A stretch of DNA of 11,794 bases from Bryobacterales bacterium (GTDB lineage: Bacteria > Acidobacteriota > Terriglobia > Bryobacterales > Bryobacteraceae): assembly GCA_003517725.1 (NCBI GenBank), contig DOZZ01000267.1:2568-14361 (forward strand), written 5' to 3'. Under the pieces are notes generated by a model. It ran no database searches. It had not been told where the DNA came from and saw nothing but the letters and a program-made list of their open reading frames with translations. The position numbers and the translations under genes are program-made. Positions 1 to 6,007 of the stretch are shown in pieces; the first letter of the stretch is position 1, and every line of letters starts with the position of its first letter.

Positions 1-55
1 TGTTGGGCCGGGAGGGTGCATGCCATGAGGAAGAACAAAAGCGGGGCGCGCATGC

Positions 56-1021
56 TCACCTCAAGAAAGTCGGGTCGCTATTCGACCCGTGGATGCGCAC
101 GTGGCATGTGGTGCAGCGCTGGAAGCGCGGATCGAACATGTTGTGCGTACGGCTCTGTGCCGGCACGCCCATCGCCGCGCGGCCAAAATTGCCGGCGCCG
201 TTATGGCACTCGAGACAAAGCGTCCACACCACCGGGCGTTTCAGCAGCTTCGCATTCATCGAACCATGCGGGTTGTGACAGGTTTCGCAGCCATCCATGC
301 GCACCGCGGCGTGCTCGAAAACGAAGGGGCCGCGTTTGTCGCTGTGGCATTTCAGGCACGGCTCCTCATTGCCCATGGCCTGTTCCATCAGGCGGGGGCG
401 CGCGCCCATGCGCCACGTGGGCGCGAACGAGCCGTGCGGGTTATGGCAGTCGGTGCATTGAATGACGCCTTCGTTGACCCGATGTTTCACGGGCATTTCG
501 AATTGCGCCCGCACCGTGGCATGGCAGCCATAGCAGACTTCGCGCTGGATGTTCGCCAGCAGAAATTTGGGCTGGTTCGATTTGTGAATGGAGTGGCAAT
601 TGGTGCAGACCACATTGGCCTGAGTGTGCGCCGAGTTGCGAATGTTGGCGCGCGGCATCTGCGCGGCGTGGCAGGTCAGGCAACTGTCGAGGATTTGACC
701 GGGGCGCAACTGCGAGTAGGCGATGATCTTGGATTTATCGCCATGGCCTTCCACATGCGCCCTGCCGGGACCGTGGCAGCCCTCGCAGCCGGTGCGCTCG
801 GCCGGTTCGCGGCCCGAAGCGATCGATTGGAAATGAGGATTTTTGTAGAACTTGAGCCAGACGTCCGGGTGGCAGCCCTTGCAGGCTACGCTCCCCACAT
901 AGTCCGGAGGCGCCGTGGCCGGGGCCAGAGCGATGGCCGGCAGCGCCGCGAGGAGCGCCAGCATTGCCACGACCCTTATGCGCCTGACCCCTGGAAGCAG
1001 GTACACCTGAGTCTCCACCAT
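56..1021 (-). CDS. Decaheme c-type cytochrome, MtrA/DmsE-like, periplasmic
   Basis: This 321-residue protein carries ten CxxCH heme-binding motifs, starting at residues 47, 79, 114, 139, 163, 189, 222, 245, 269 and 303. A hydrophobic signal segment lies at residues 17-34, after the basic stretch RRIR. The heme count, the length and the repeated CHNPHGS motifs match the MtrA/DmsE family (MtrA is about 330 residues with ten hemes). Members of that family carry electrons across the periplasm to, or through, an outer-membrane barrel. The frame stays open to 1096, but I chose the ATG at 1021: it keeps a complete signal peptide, has GGAG just upstream (short 2-nt spacing), and leaves the intergenic operators non-coding. 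The ATG at 964 would lose the basic n-region. The gene diverges from the regulator operon at 1207. No extracellular OmcA/MtrC-type cytochrome is visible in the window. The multiheme call is certain; the exact subfamily and start are less so. Confidence 0.93.
   Translation of the reverse strand: MVETQVYLLPGVRRIRVVAMLALLAALPAIALAPATAPPDYVGSVACKGCHPDVWLKFYKNPHFQSIASGREPAERTGCEGCHGPGRAHVEGHGDKSKIIAYSQLRPGQILDSCLTCHAAQMPRANIRNSAHTQANVVCTNCHSIHKSNQPKFLLANIQREVCYGCHATVRAQFEMPVKHRVNEGVIQCTDCHNPHGSFAPTWRMGARPRLMEQAMGNEEPCLKCHSDKRGPFVFEHAAVRMDGCETCHNPHGSMNAKLLKRPVVWTLCLECHNGAGNFGRAAMGVPAQSRTHNMFDPRFQRCTTCHVRIHGSNSDPTFLR
71..89 (-). terminator. Perfect 7-bp hairpin in the last codons of the cytochrome gene
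   Basis: CGGGTCG (71-77) and CGACCCG (83-89) form a perfect 7-bp stem with a 5-nt loop, inside the last ten codons of the cytochrome gene. In the direction of that gene the stem is followed by a short pyrimidine-rich run (ACTTTCTT) and then the TGA stop. It could be an intrinsic terminator overlapping the stop codon or a 3'-end stabilising hairpin. The T-tract is interrupted, so termination is only a possibility. Confidence 0.35.
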
Positions 1022-1070
1022 CGCTCCGGTACCGATCATACGGGAGTTACAGGGAGCGCTTGCCAGCGAC

Positions 1071-1088
1071 TTGTAAAAGTCTTGTAAA
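1071..1088. promoter_or_regulatory. 11-bp direct-repeat box 1, upstream of the cytochrome gene
   Basis: TTGTAAA at 1071-1077 is repeated exactly at 1082-1088, so the two copies start 11 bp apart. The pair lies 49 bases upstream of the cytochrome start at 1021; in that gene's direction it reads TTTACAA-N4-TTTACAA. Tandem half-sites at about one helical turn are the typical binding architecture of OmpR/PhoB-family regulators. The nearest such regulator is encoded at 1207, so it is the natural candidate. The repeat is seen directly; binding is inferred. Confidence 0.6.
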
Positions 1089-1124
1089 TCCGCCAAAACC
1101 AGCCACAGTCCCGTTGTGCCTGAG

Positions 1125-1142
1125 TTGTAAAAGAGTAGTAAA
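1125..1142. promoter_or_regulatory. 11-bp direct-repeat box 2, upstream of the response-regulator operon
   Basis: TTGTAAA at 1125-1131 is followed by TAGTAAA at 1136-1142, again with an 11-bp start-to-start period and a 4-base gap. It ends 64 bases before the ATG at 1207, on the regulator-operon side of the divergent intergenic region, while box 1 is on the cytochrome side. If the encoded regulator binds here, the operon is autoregulated. The second half-site differs by one base from the perfect repeat. Confidence 0.55.
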
Positions 1143-1190
1143 TATAAGTTGCCGAAATAACCCGCGGGTCTGCGAAAGTGCGCCCTGCGG

Positions 1191-1196
1191 TAGAAT
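1191..1196 (+). promoter_or_regulatory. Possible -10 element of the regulator operon
   Basis: TAGAAT matches the bacterial -10 consensus TATAAT at five of six positions. It ends 10 bases before the ATG at 1207, so transcription from it would start almost at the start codon and give a very short leader. This agrees with the lack of a clear Shine-Dalgarno sequence there. No good -35 element sits 16-18 bases upstream, which would suit an activator-dependent promoter. This is a weak single-motif call. Confidence 0.25.
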
Positions 1197-1206
1197 CTTG
1201 ACGCGC

Positions 1207-1881
1207 ATGGAAACCATTCTGGTGATTGACGATGATGAAAATCTTCGCGATACGATCGGGCTCATGCTCGAACGCGAAGGCTTCCATGCCGTGCTGGCGG
1301 GCGACGGCAAAAGCGGGCTGGACCAAGCCGCTCTGCTGAAACCAGATCTGATGTTGGTCGATCTGCGGCTGCCCGGGATCTCCGGCATTGAGGTTTGCAA
1401 GCAATTGCGCGGCTCGGGCATCAACACACCCATCATTGTTCTTAGCGCGGTGGGCGACGAAGTGGATAAAGTGCTGTTGCTGGAATTGGGCGCCGACGAT
1501 TACGTGGTCAAGCCGTTCGGCACGCGGGAACTACTGGCGAGGGTCAGGGCCGTCTTGCGGCGCTCCACGGCCGATAAACACAAGATCTATAGCTTCGGTG
1601 ACGTTCAGGTAGACCTGGAGCGAAGGAGCATTGTGCGCAATGGGGAGGAGCTTAAATTTACTCCCGCTGAATATAAGCTGCTGACGTACTTTCTGCAAAA
1701 TCCGGACCGGGCGCTGTCGCGCGACGTGATCCTGAATTCCGTATGGGGTTACGAGTCGTATCCCAACACGCGGACGGTGGACGCTCACGTGGTGCGGCTG
1801 CGGCAGAAATTTGAAAAGGATTCCAATGCGCCGCGCCATTTCATTACGGTGCACAAGGTTGGCTATCGCTTTTTACCCTGA
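1207..1881 (+). CDS. OmpR/PhoB-family DNA-binding response regulator
   Basis: This 224-residue, two-domain regulator is a cytoplasmic transcription factor switched by phosphorylation. The receiver domain (about 1-118) has the acidic pocket D8-D9-D10, the expected phospho-acceptor D52 in LVDLRLPG, the switch residue S80 and the conserved K102 in VVKPFG. The winged-helix output domain (about 127-224) has the FTPAEYKLL start, the recognition-helix region NTRTVDAHVVRLRQKF and the C-terminal wing VHKVGYRF. Length and layout are normal for the family. The frame is open back to 1060, but METILVIDDD at 1207 is where the family normally begins, and a longer form would run through the repeat boxes. It is the first gene of the operon; its likely partner kinase is the last gene, at 4272. 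The 11-bp direct repeats nearby are plausible targets. Confidence 0.95.
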   Translation: METILVIDDDENLRDTIGLMLEREGFHAVLAGDGKSGLDQAALLKPDLMLVDLRLPGISGIEVCKQLRGSGINTPIIVLSAVGDEVDKVLLLELGADDYVVKPFGTRELLARVRAVLRRSTADKHKIYSFGDVQVDLERRSIVRNGEELKFTPAEYKLLTYFLQNPDRALSRDVILNSVWGYESYPNTRTVDAHVVRLRQKFEKDSNAPRHFITVHKVGYRFLP

Positions 1882-2264
1882 TGACTGCCATGGGCCGCAC
1901 TATCGTCGTCGTCGAAGATAGCTTCGATTGCGCGGAAACTTTGCAGATCGCTCTCGAATCCATAGCCGGCGTCGACATACGCGTGGTCGCCAGCGGACAG
2001 GCAGCTTTGGAATTTTTGGCGCGGTGCGGGGAGGACGTGGCCGCCGTTGTGACCGATCTGCAGATGCCGCGGATGAGCGGCATGGACCTGTTGACGCGCC
2101 TGAAGAGCGATCCCCGGTTACGCCAGATCCCCGTGCTGATCATCAGCGGTGACAGCGACCCGCGTCTGCCGGCCCGCTCCTTGTCTTTCGGCGCGCACGC
2201 GTATTTCAGCAAGCCTTATTCCCCGATTCAGGTACGCCAGACTCTGGAGCAACTACTCCGATGA
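1881..2264 (+). CDS. Single-domain (receiver-only) response regulator, CheY-like
   Basis: This 127-residue protein is a receiver domain with no output domain. It has the acidic pair E12-D13 in VVVEDS, the predicted phospho-acceptor D59 in VVTDLQMPRMSG, S89 in IISGDS and K111 in FSKPYS. Its start overlaps the stop of the preceding regulator by one base (TGATG), and no Shine-Dalgarno is visible, so translational coupling is likely. A second possible start is the ATG at 1890. Stand-alone receivers act by protein contact, as phosphorelay intermediates, or as phosphate sinks. Here it probably shares the kinase at 4272 with the OmpR-type regulator. Its actual output is not shown by the sequence. 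Confidence 0.9.
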   Translation: MTAMGRTIVVVEDSFDCAETLQIALESIAGVDIRVVASGQAALEFLARCGEDVAAVVTDLQMPRMSGMDLLTRLKSDPRLRQIPVLIISGDSDPRLPARSLSFGAHAYFSKPYSPIQVRQTLEQLLR

Positions 2265-3589
2265 AACATTTCGCCTATTTCGCATTGATCCTGAGTGCCG
2301 CGCCGCTTTGGGGGCAGACGGATCCAAAGCTGGACTCCATCCTCGGCCGTCTGGACCAGATGGAGCAGAGTAACCGCCAGCTGCTCGAAGAGATTCGTTC
2401 GTTGCGCGCGGAGCTGGAGCAATATCGGAAGACGCGCGCACCCGAAAGCCCGCCGGTAGAGGAACGCGTGGCTGTGCAGGAGCAACAGACGGCTGAACTG
2501 GCGCAGACCAAAGTGGAGGCGTCGCAGAAGATGCCGGTATCGCTAACGGGCATGTTGCTGTTCAACGCTTTCCATAACGGGCCGCACGGCGGATCTTCGG
2601 AGGACCCGGTAGTCGCCGGCACGGCATCGAGCCCGCGCTCAGCCGGAGCGTCTTTGCGCCAGACCGTGCTCGGCCTGACCTTCCACGGGCCGGACCTGCC
2701 GTGGGGCGGCAAGGCCTCCGGTTCGCTCTTCATGGATTTCTTCGCGGGATCGCAGCAGCCCGACAACCATCTGCTGCATGTTCGCGTGGCGACGCTGGAT
2801 TTGAACTGGAAGAACACCACGGTCACCGTAGGTCAGGACAAGCCCATGATCTCGCCGCGCGAGCCGGATTCTCTGGCGCAGGTGGGCGTGTCGCCATTGA
2901 CGGCGGCCGGCAACTTGTGGGATTGGCAGCCGCAGGTGCGCGTTGAGCAGCGCTTTGCGTGGGGCGAGAGCGCGGGCTTTCGGGCGCAGGCCGGCGTCTA
3001 CCAGACCAGCGAACAAGATAGCTATGTGCCGGGAAGCTACGTTCGGACCCTCGAGGCTTTGCGCCCCGGGTATCAGGGCCGCCTTGAATATTGGCACGCG
3101 TGGGGCTCGCGGCGGCTGGAGTTGGCGCCCGGCTTTCACTTAAGCACCACGCACGTGGCAGGTACGTCGGTGGACTCGCGCGTTGCATCGATCGATTGGC
3201 TGGTGGCGCCGCTGTCCAAAATTCAATTCACGGGCGAGTGGTTCCAGGGGCAGGATGTGGCGGTTTTGGGAGGATTGCGGCAAGGCTTCAGGATCCTCGG
3301 GCCGGGCCATGCGCTGCCGGTGCACAGCGCCGGTGGATGGTCTCAGCTGGCGTTCTTCGCGACAAGCCGGCTCACGTTCCATGTCTACGGCGGCCAGCAG
3401 CGCGACCGCGCGTCCGATCTGTATACCGGATCCATTCGCCGCAATTTTGTCTACGCGGGAAATTTGATTTATCGCCTGGCGCCCAACGTGCTGGCCAGCG
3501 TCGAAGCTTCGCAGACGCGCACCACGTACCTGAATATCGGCAACCGTTTGAATAACCACTATGATCTGGCGCTCGCTTATCTTTTTTAA
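2261..3589 (+). CDS. Outer-membrane beta-barrel (porin-like) with coiled-coil N-terminus
   Basis: This is a 442-residue exported protein. Residues 1-19 form a signal peptide ending ...APLWGQ. Residues 22-58 and about 66-90 are rich in heptad-like L/E/R/Q patterns and look like a coiled coil, as in trimeric porins with periplasmic helical extensions. From about residue 93 to the end the sequence alternates aromatic/hydrophobic and polar residues, as expected for amphipathic strands. It finishes in YDLALAYLF, with the terminal phenylalanine typical of outer-membrane barrels. There are no cysteines, so the N-terminal CxxC often found in MtrB-type proteins is absent. The start overlaps the preceding stop (ATGA), with GGAG 11 bases upstream. 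The layout loosely recalls DcaP-like porins; a role as barrel partner of the decaheme cytochrome is possible. The barrel class is well supported; substrate and family are not. Confidence 0.72.
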   Translation: MKHFAYFALILSAAPLWGQTDPKLDSILGRLDQMEQSNRQLLEEIRSLRAELEQYRKTRAPESPPVEERVAVQEQQTAELAQTKVEASQKMPVSLTGMLLFNAFHNGPHGGSSEDPVVAGTASSPRSAGASLRQTVLGLTFHGPDLPWGGKASGSLFMDFFAGSQQPDNHLLHVRVATLDLNWKNTTVTVGQDKPMISPREPDSLAQVGVSPLTAAGNLWDWQPQVRVEQRFAWGESAGFRAQAGVYQTSEQDSYVPGSYVRTLEALRPGYQGRLEYWHAWGSRRLELAPGFHLSTTHVAGTSVDSRVASIDWLVAPLSKIQFTGEWFQGQDVAVLGGLRQGFRILGPGHALPVHSAGGWSQLAFFATSRLTFHVYGGQQRDRASDLYTGSIRRNFVYAGNLIYRLAPNVLASVEASQTRTTYLNIGNRLNNHYDLALAYLF

Positions 3590-4268
3590 CCTGGCCCTTG
3601 GCTCGCTGATGGCAGCGATGGTCAGCGGCAACGTGGAGTTGGTTCACTCGCGCGAAGCTTCCGTGCAGAAGCAATCGGATTACTCGGGCGTAGTAGTTTC
3701 GCTGGCGCCGATGAGCCCGTTGCCGCATCTAACGCCTCCGCGGCACCTGCGCATGTTGCAGAAGGACAAAATGTTTCACCCGCATGTGCTGGCCGCGGAA
3801 GTCGGAAGTGTTGTCGATTTTCCAAATGCCGACCCAATCTTTCACAACGCATTTTCGAGCTACAGCGGCCAGATTTTCGACATTGGTCTTTACCCGCCGG
3901 GCAAGAGCCGGTCCGTGCGTTTCGAGCGGCCGGGCATCGTGCGGGTCTTCTGCAATATTCATCAGGCGATGAGCGCCGTGATCGTGGTGATCGATTCACC
4001 ATACTTCGCCACCACTAACGCGCGCGGAGGTTTTAGCATCGAGGCGCCCGCGGGTGATTACGAGCTGCGGGTCTATCATGAGCGTGCCACCGAAGATACG
4101 CTGCGCGCTTTACGGCGAGCGCTGCACGTCGGCGACCGGGCCATTGAGCTGCCGGTGATCCGCGTATCCGAGGCGGGCTACCTGCCTTCCCCGCATAAAA
4201 ACAAACACGGCCAGGATTATCCGCCGCCCGCCGACGAGCGCGTCTTCTACCCCGGCGTGAGGAAGTAA
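3561..4268 (+). CDS. Exported cupredoxin-like copper protein (often annotated methylamine utilization protein)
   Basis: This 235-residue protein has an N-terminal hydrophobic segment (about 3-23), probably a signal peptide or membrane anchor. A cupredoxin fold is suggested at about 40-145: VGSVVDFPNADPIFHNAF supplies H95, and VFCNIHQAMSAVIVV supplies C131, H134 and M137. Together these are the His-Cys-His-Met ligands of a type 1 copper site. Residues about 149-205 (NARGGFSIEAPAGDYELRVYHE) resemble a carboxypeptidase-regulatory-like beta-sandwich. Such proteins are often labelled methylamine utilization protein, but no methylamine dehydrogenase genes are present. A periplasmic electron carrier or copper-dependent sensor partner fits better beside the decaheme cytochrome and the kinase. 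The start overlaps the barrel gene by 29 bases; the next ATGs (3609, 3618) would remove the signal segment. Confidence 0.8.
   Translation: MIWRSLIFFNLALGSLMAAMVSGNVELVHSREASVQKQSDYSGVVVSLAPMSPLPHLTPPRHLRMLQKDKMFHPHVLAAEVGSVVDFPNADPIFHNAFSSYSGQIFDIGLYPPGKSRSVRFERPGIVRVFCNIHQAMSAVIVVIDSPYFATTNARGGFSIEAPAGDYELRVYHERATEDTLRALRRALHVGDRAIELPVIRVSEAGYLPSPHKNKHGQDYPPPADERVFYPGVRK
4259..4265 (+). promoter_or_regulatory. Shine-Dalgarno of the histidine kinase gene
   Basis: GAGGAAG lies 6 bases before the ATG at 4272 and inside the last codons of the copper protein gene. It is the clearest ribosome binding site in the operon and supports the chosen kinase start. Confidence 0.7.
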
Positions 4269-4271
4269 ATA

Positions 4272-5996
4272 ATGGCCGGATTTTACAGACCGTCGCTGCT
4301 GTGGAAGATCCTGCTCTCGACGTCGGTTGCGATTACCGTGCTGCTGGCGCTGACCGGATGGTTTGTGCAGGACCAAATGCTGGGTTCCATGTCGCAAGCG
4401 CTGGAAGACGAGATGCGGGTTAGCTCGCAGGCTTACGAATCGCTGTGGCGATCGCGCGCCGCGCTGCTGAGCTCGGTCAGCCTGGTGCTCAGCAGCATGT
4501 CGGACGTGCGCGCCGCCTTTCGAACGCGCGACCAAGCCACCATTCGCGACACGGCGGGGGAGATGTGGACGCGCATCTCGCAATCGGCGGGCTTGTTTCT
4601 GGTGACGGACCCGCAGGGCTCTTTGATCGCGTCACTGGGCGGAGCGTACGACATGGGCAATGAGATTCCCGCGGTGCGTGAAGCCGCTCGAAATTTTCCG
4701 GCACAGACGCGGGGCTTCGTGCTGCAGGGCGGCCGTCTGTATCAGATGGTCGTGACTCCCGTCTACGTCGACTCGGGCCGCGGGCCGGGGCTATTGAATG
4801 TGCTGGTGGCGGGCTTCGCGGTCGATCAGAATGTTACGGAAGACCTGAAGGCGCACACCGGGGGCAGCGATTTCGTGTTTGTGGTGAACGGCCGCCCGGT
4901 GGCTTCAACACTCGCGACGAATCTGAGTTCCACGCTGGCGCCCATCGCGATCACCGCCGGAGGGCTGCGGCGGCAGCGCATCGACAACAAAGACTACGCC
5001 GTGATCGCGAGCGAGTTGCGCGACATGCTCGGTAACCCGATTGGCCAGCTCCTGATTGTCCGCCCCTTTGAAGCCGTGCAGCACAACATCGCGAAACTCG
5101 AGCGCAATCTGATCCTGACCTGGATCGCCGCGGTGCTGGGCGGCCTGGCCCTGAGCTACTGGCTGGCGCGCCGCGTACTGGAACCGATCCAGCAGCTGGA
5201 TCGCGCGGCCGCGCAAATTGCGGAGCAGAACTACGGAACGCGCGTCGCGGCGCAAGGCCAGGACGAACTGGGACGGCTGGCGCGCACGTTCAACGCCATG
5301 TGCCAGTCGATTCAGGACGCGCGACAGGAGCTCATCCGCCGCGAGCGCATCGCCACCATCGGACGTCTGTCGAGCTCTATCGTGCATGACCTGCGCAACC
5401 CGCTGGCGTCGATTTACGGGGGTTCGGAGCTGTTGATGGATGGCGACTGGAACACTGCTCAGGTGAAACGGCTGGCCACCAACATCTACCGGTCGTCCCG
5501 CGCCGTCAAAGACATGCTGCAGGAGCTGGTGGATGTTTCGCGCGGCCGTATCCAGCCCGTGGAGGCGTGTTTGCTGAAAGAAGTGATCGCCGTGGCGGTC
5601 GACGCGCACGCCGCCGGGGTGGATGCGCAGGGCGTCACGATACGAACGAGCGGACCGGAGGACGTCGAGCTGCCGCTAGAACGCGCGCGCATGGAGCGTG
5701 TTTTCGTGAATCTGATCGGCAATGCACTGGAAGCCATGCCCCACGGCGGCGCCATCGACATTCAGATCAAGCCGGAGGGCGAGACCGTACTGGTGACCGT
5801 GAGCGACACGGGGCCGGGCATACCGGCGGAGATCCGGCCCACGTTATTTCAGCCGTTTGCGAATTCCGGGAAAAAAAACGGGCTGGGCCTGGGCCTGGCG
5901 CTATCGCGGCAGACCGTTTTGGATCATGGCGGCGACATTTGGGTGGACGACGGGTTCCCGCGGGGCGCACGCTTTTGCCTCAGGCTGCCGCTTTGA
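4272..5996 (+). CDS. Membrane sensor histidine kinase (periplasmic sensor, HAMP, HisKA, HATPase)
   Basis: This 574-residue kinase has a first membrane helix at about 11-31, a periplasmic region of about 31-278, and a second helix at about 279-298. The periplasmic region has Cache/PAS-like segments such as LFLVTDPQGSLIAS and FVFVVNGRPVAS. A HAMP linker follows (about 299-352, RRVLEPIQQLDRAAAQIAE), then a HisKA dimerisation domain with phospho-acceptor H372 in IVHDLRNPLAS. The ATPase domain shows the N box (FVNLIGNALEAMP, N480/N484), the G1 motif SDTGPGIP and the G2 motif NGLGLGLALS. All key catalytic residues are present. It lies 3 bases after the copper protein gene and is probably the last gene of the operon. 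It likely phosphorylates the two regulators at 1207 and 1881. The signal is unknown; the neighbours suggest a redox or metal cue. Confidence 0.95.
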   Translation: MAGFYRPSLLWKILLSTSVAITVLLALTGWFVQDQMLGSMSQALEDEMRVSSQAYESLWRSRAALLSSVSLVLSSMSDVRAAFRTRDQATIRDTAGEMWTRISQSAGLFLVTDPQGSLIASLGGAYDMGNEIPAVREAARNFPAQTRGFVLQGGRLYQMVVTPVYVDSGRGPGLLNVLVAGFAVDQNVTEDLKAHTGGSDFVFVVNGRPVASTLATNLSSTLAPIAITAGGLRRQRIDNKDYAVIASELRDMLGNPIGQLLIVRPFEAVQHNIAKLERNLILTWIAAVLGGLALSYWLARRVLEPIQQLDRAAAQIAEQNYGTRVAAQGQDELGRLARTFNAMCQSIQDARQELIRRERIATIGRLSSSIVHDLRNPLASIYGGSELLMDGDWNTAQVKRLATNIYRSSRAVKDMLQELVDVSRGRIQPVEACLLKEVIAVAVDAHAAGVDAQGVTIRTSGPEDVELPLERARMERVFVNLIGNALEAMPHGGAIDIQIKPEGETVLVTVSDTGPGIPAEIRPTLFQPFANSGKKNGLGLGLALSRQTVLDHGGDIWVDDGFPRGARFCLRLPL

Positions 5997-6007
5997 CCGC
6001 GGGCACA

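Noticed and set aside
89..1087. A long open frame on the plus strand (332 codons) opposite the cytochrome gene
   Set aside because: It is a shadow of the high-GC cytochrome gene: the minus strand encodes ten CxxCH motifs and a signal peptide, while the plus-strand product has no recognisable domain and an arginine/alanine/histidine-rich composition.
1022..1096. N-terminal extension of the cytochrome to an ATG at 1096
   Set aside because: It would bury the signal peptide 40 residues in, run through the direct-repeat box at 1071-1088, and overlap an extended regulator gene.
1060..1206. N-terminal extension of the response regulator to an ATG at 1060
   Set aside because: The extra 49 residues lie before the conserved receiver start METILVIDDD and cover both repeat boxes.
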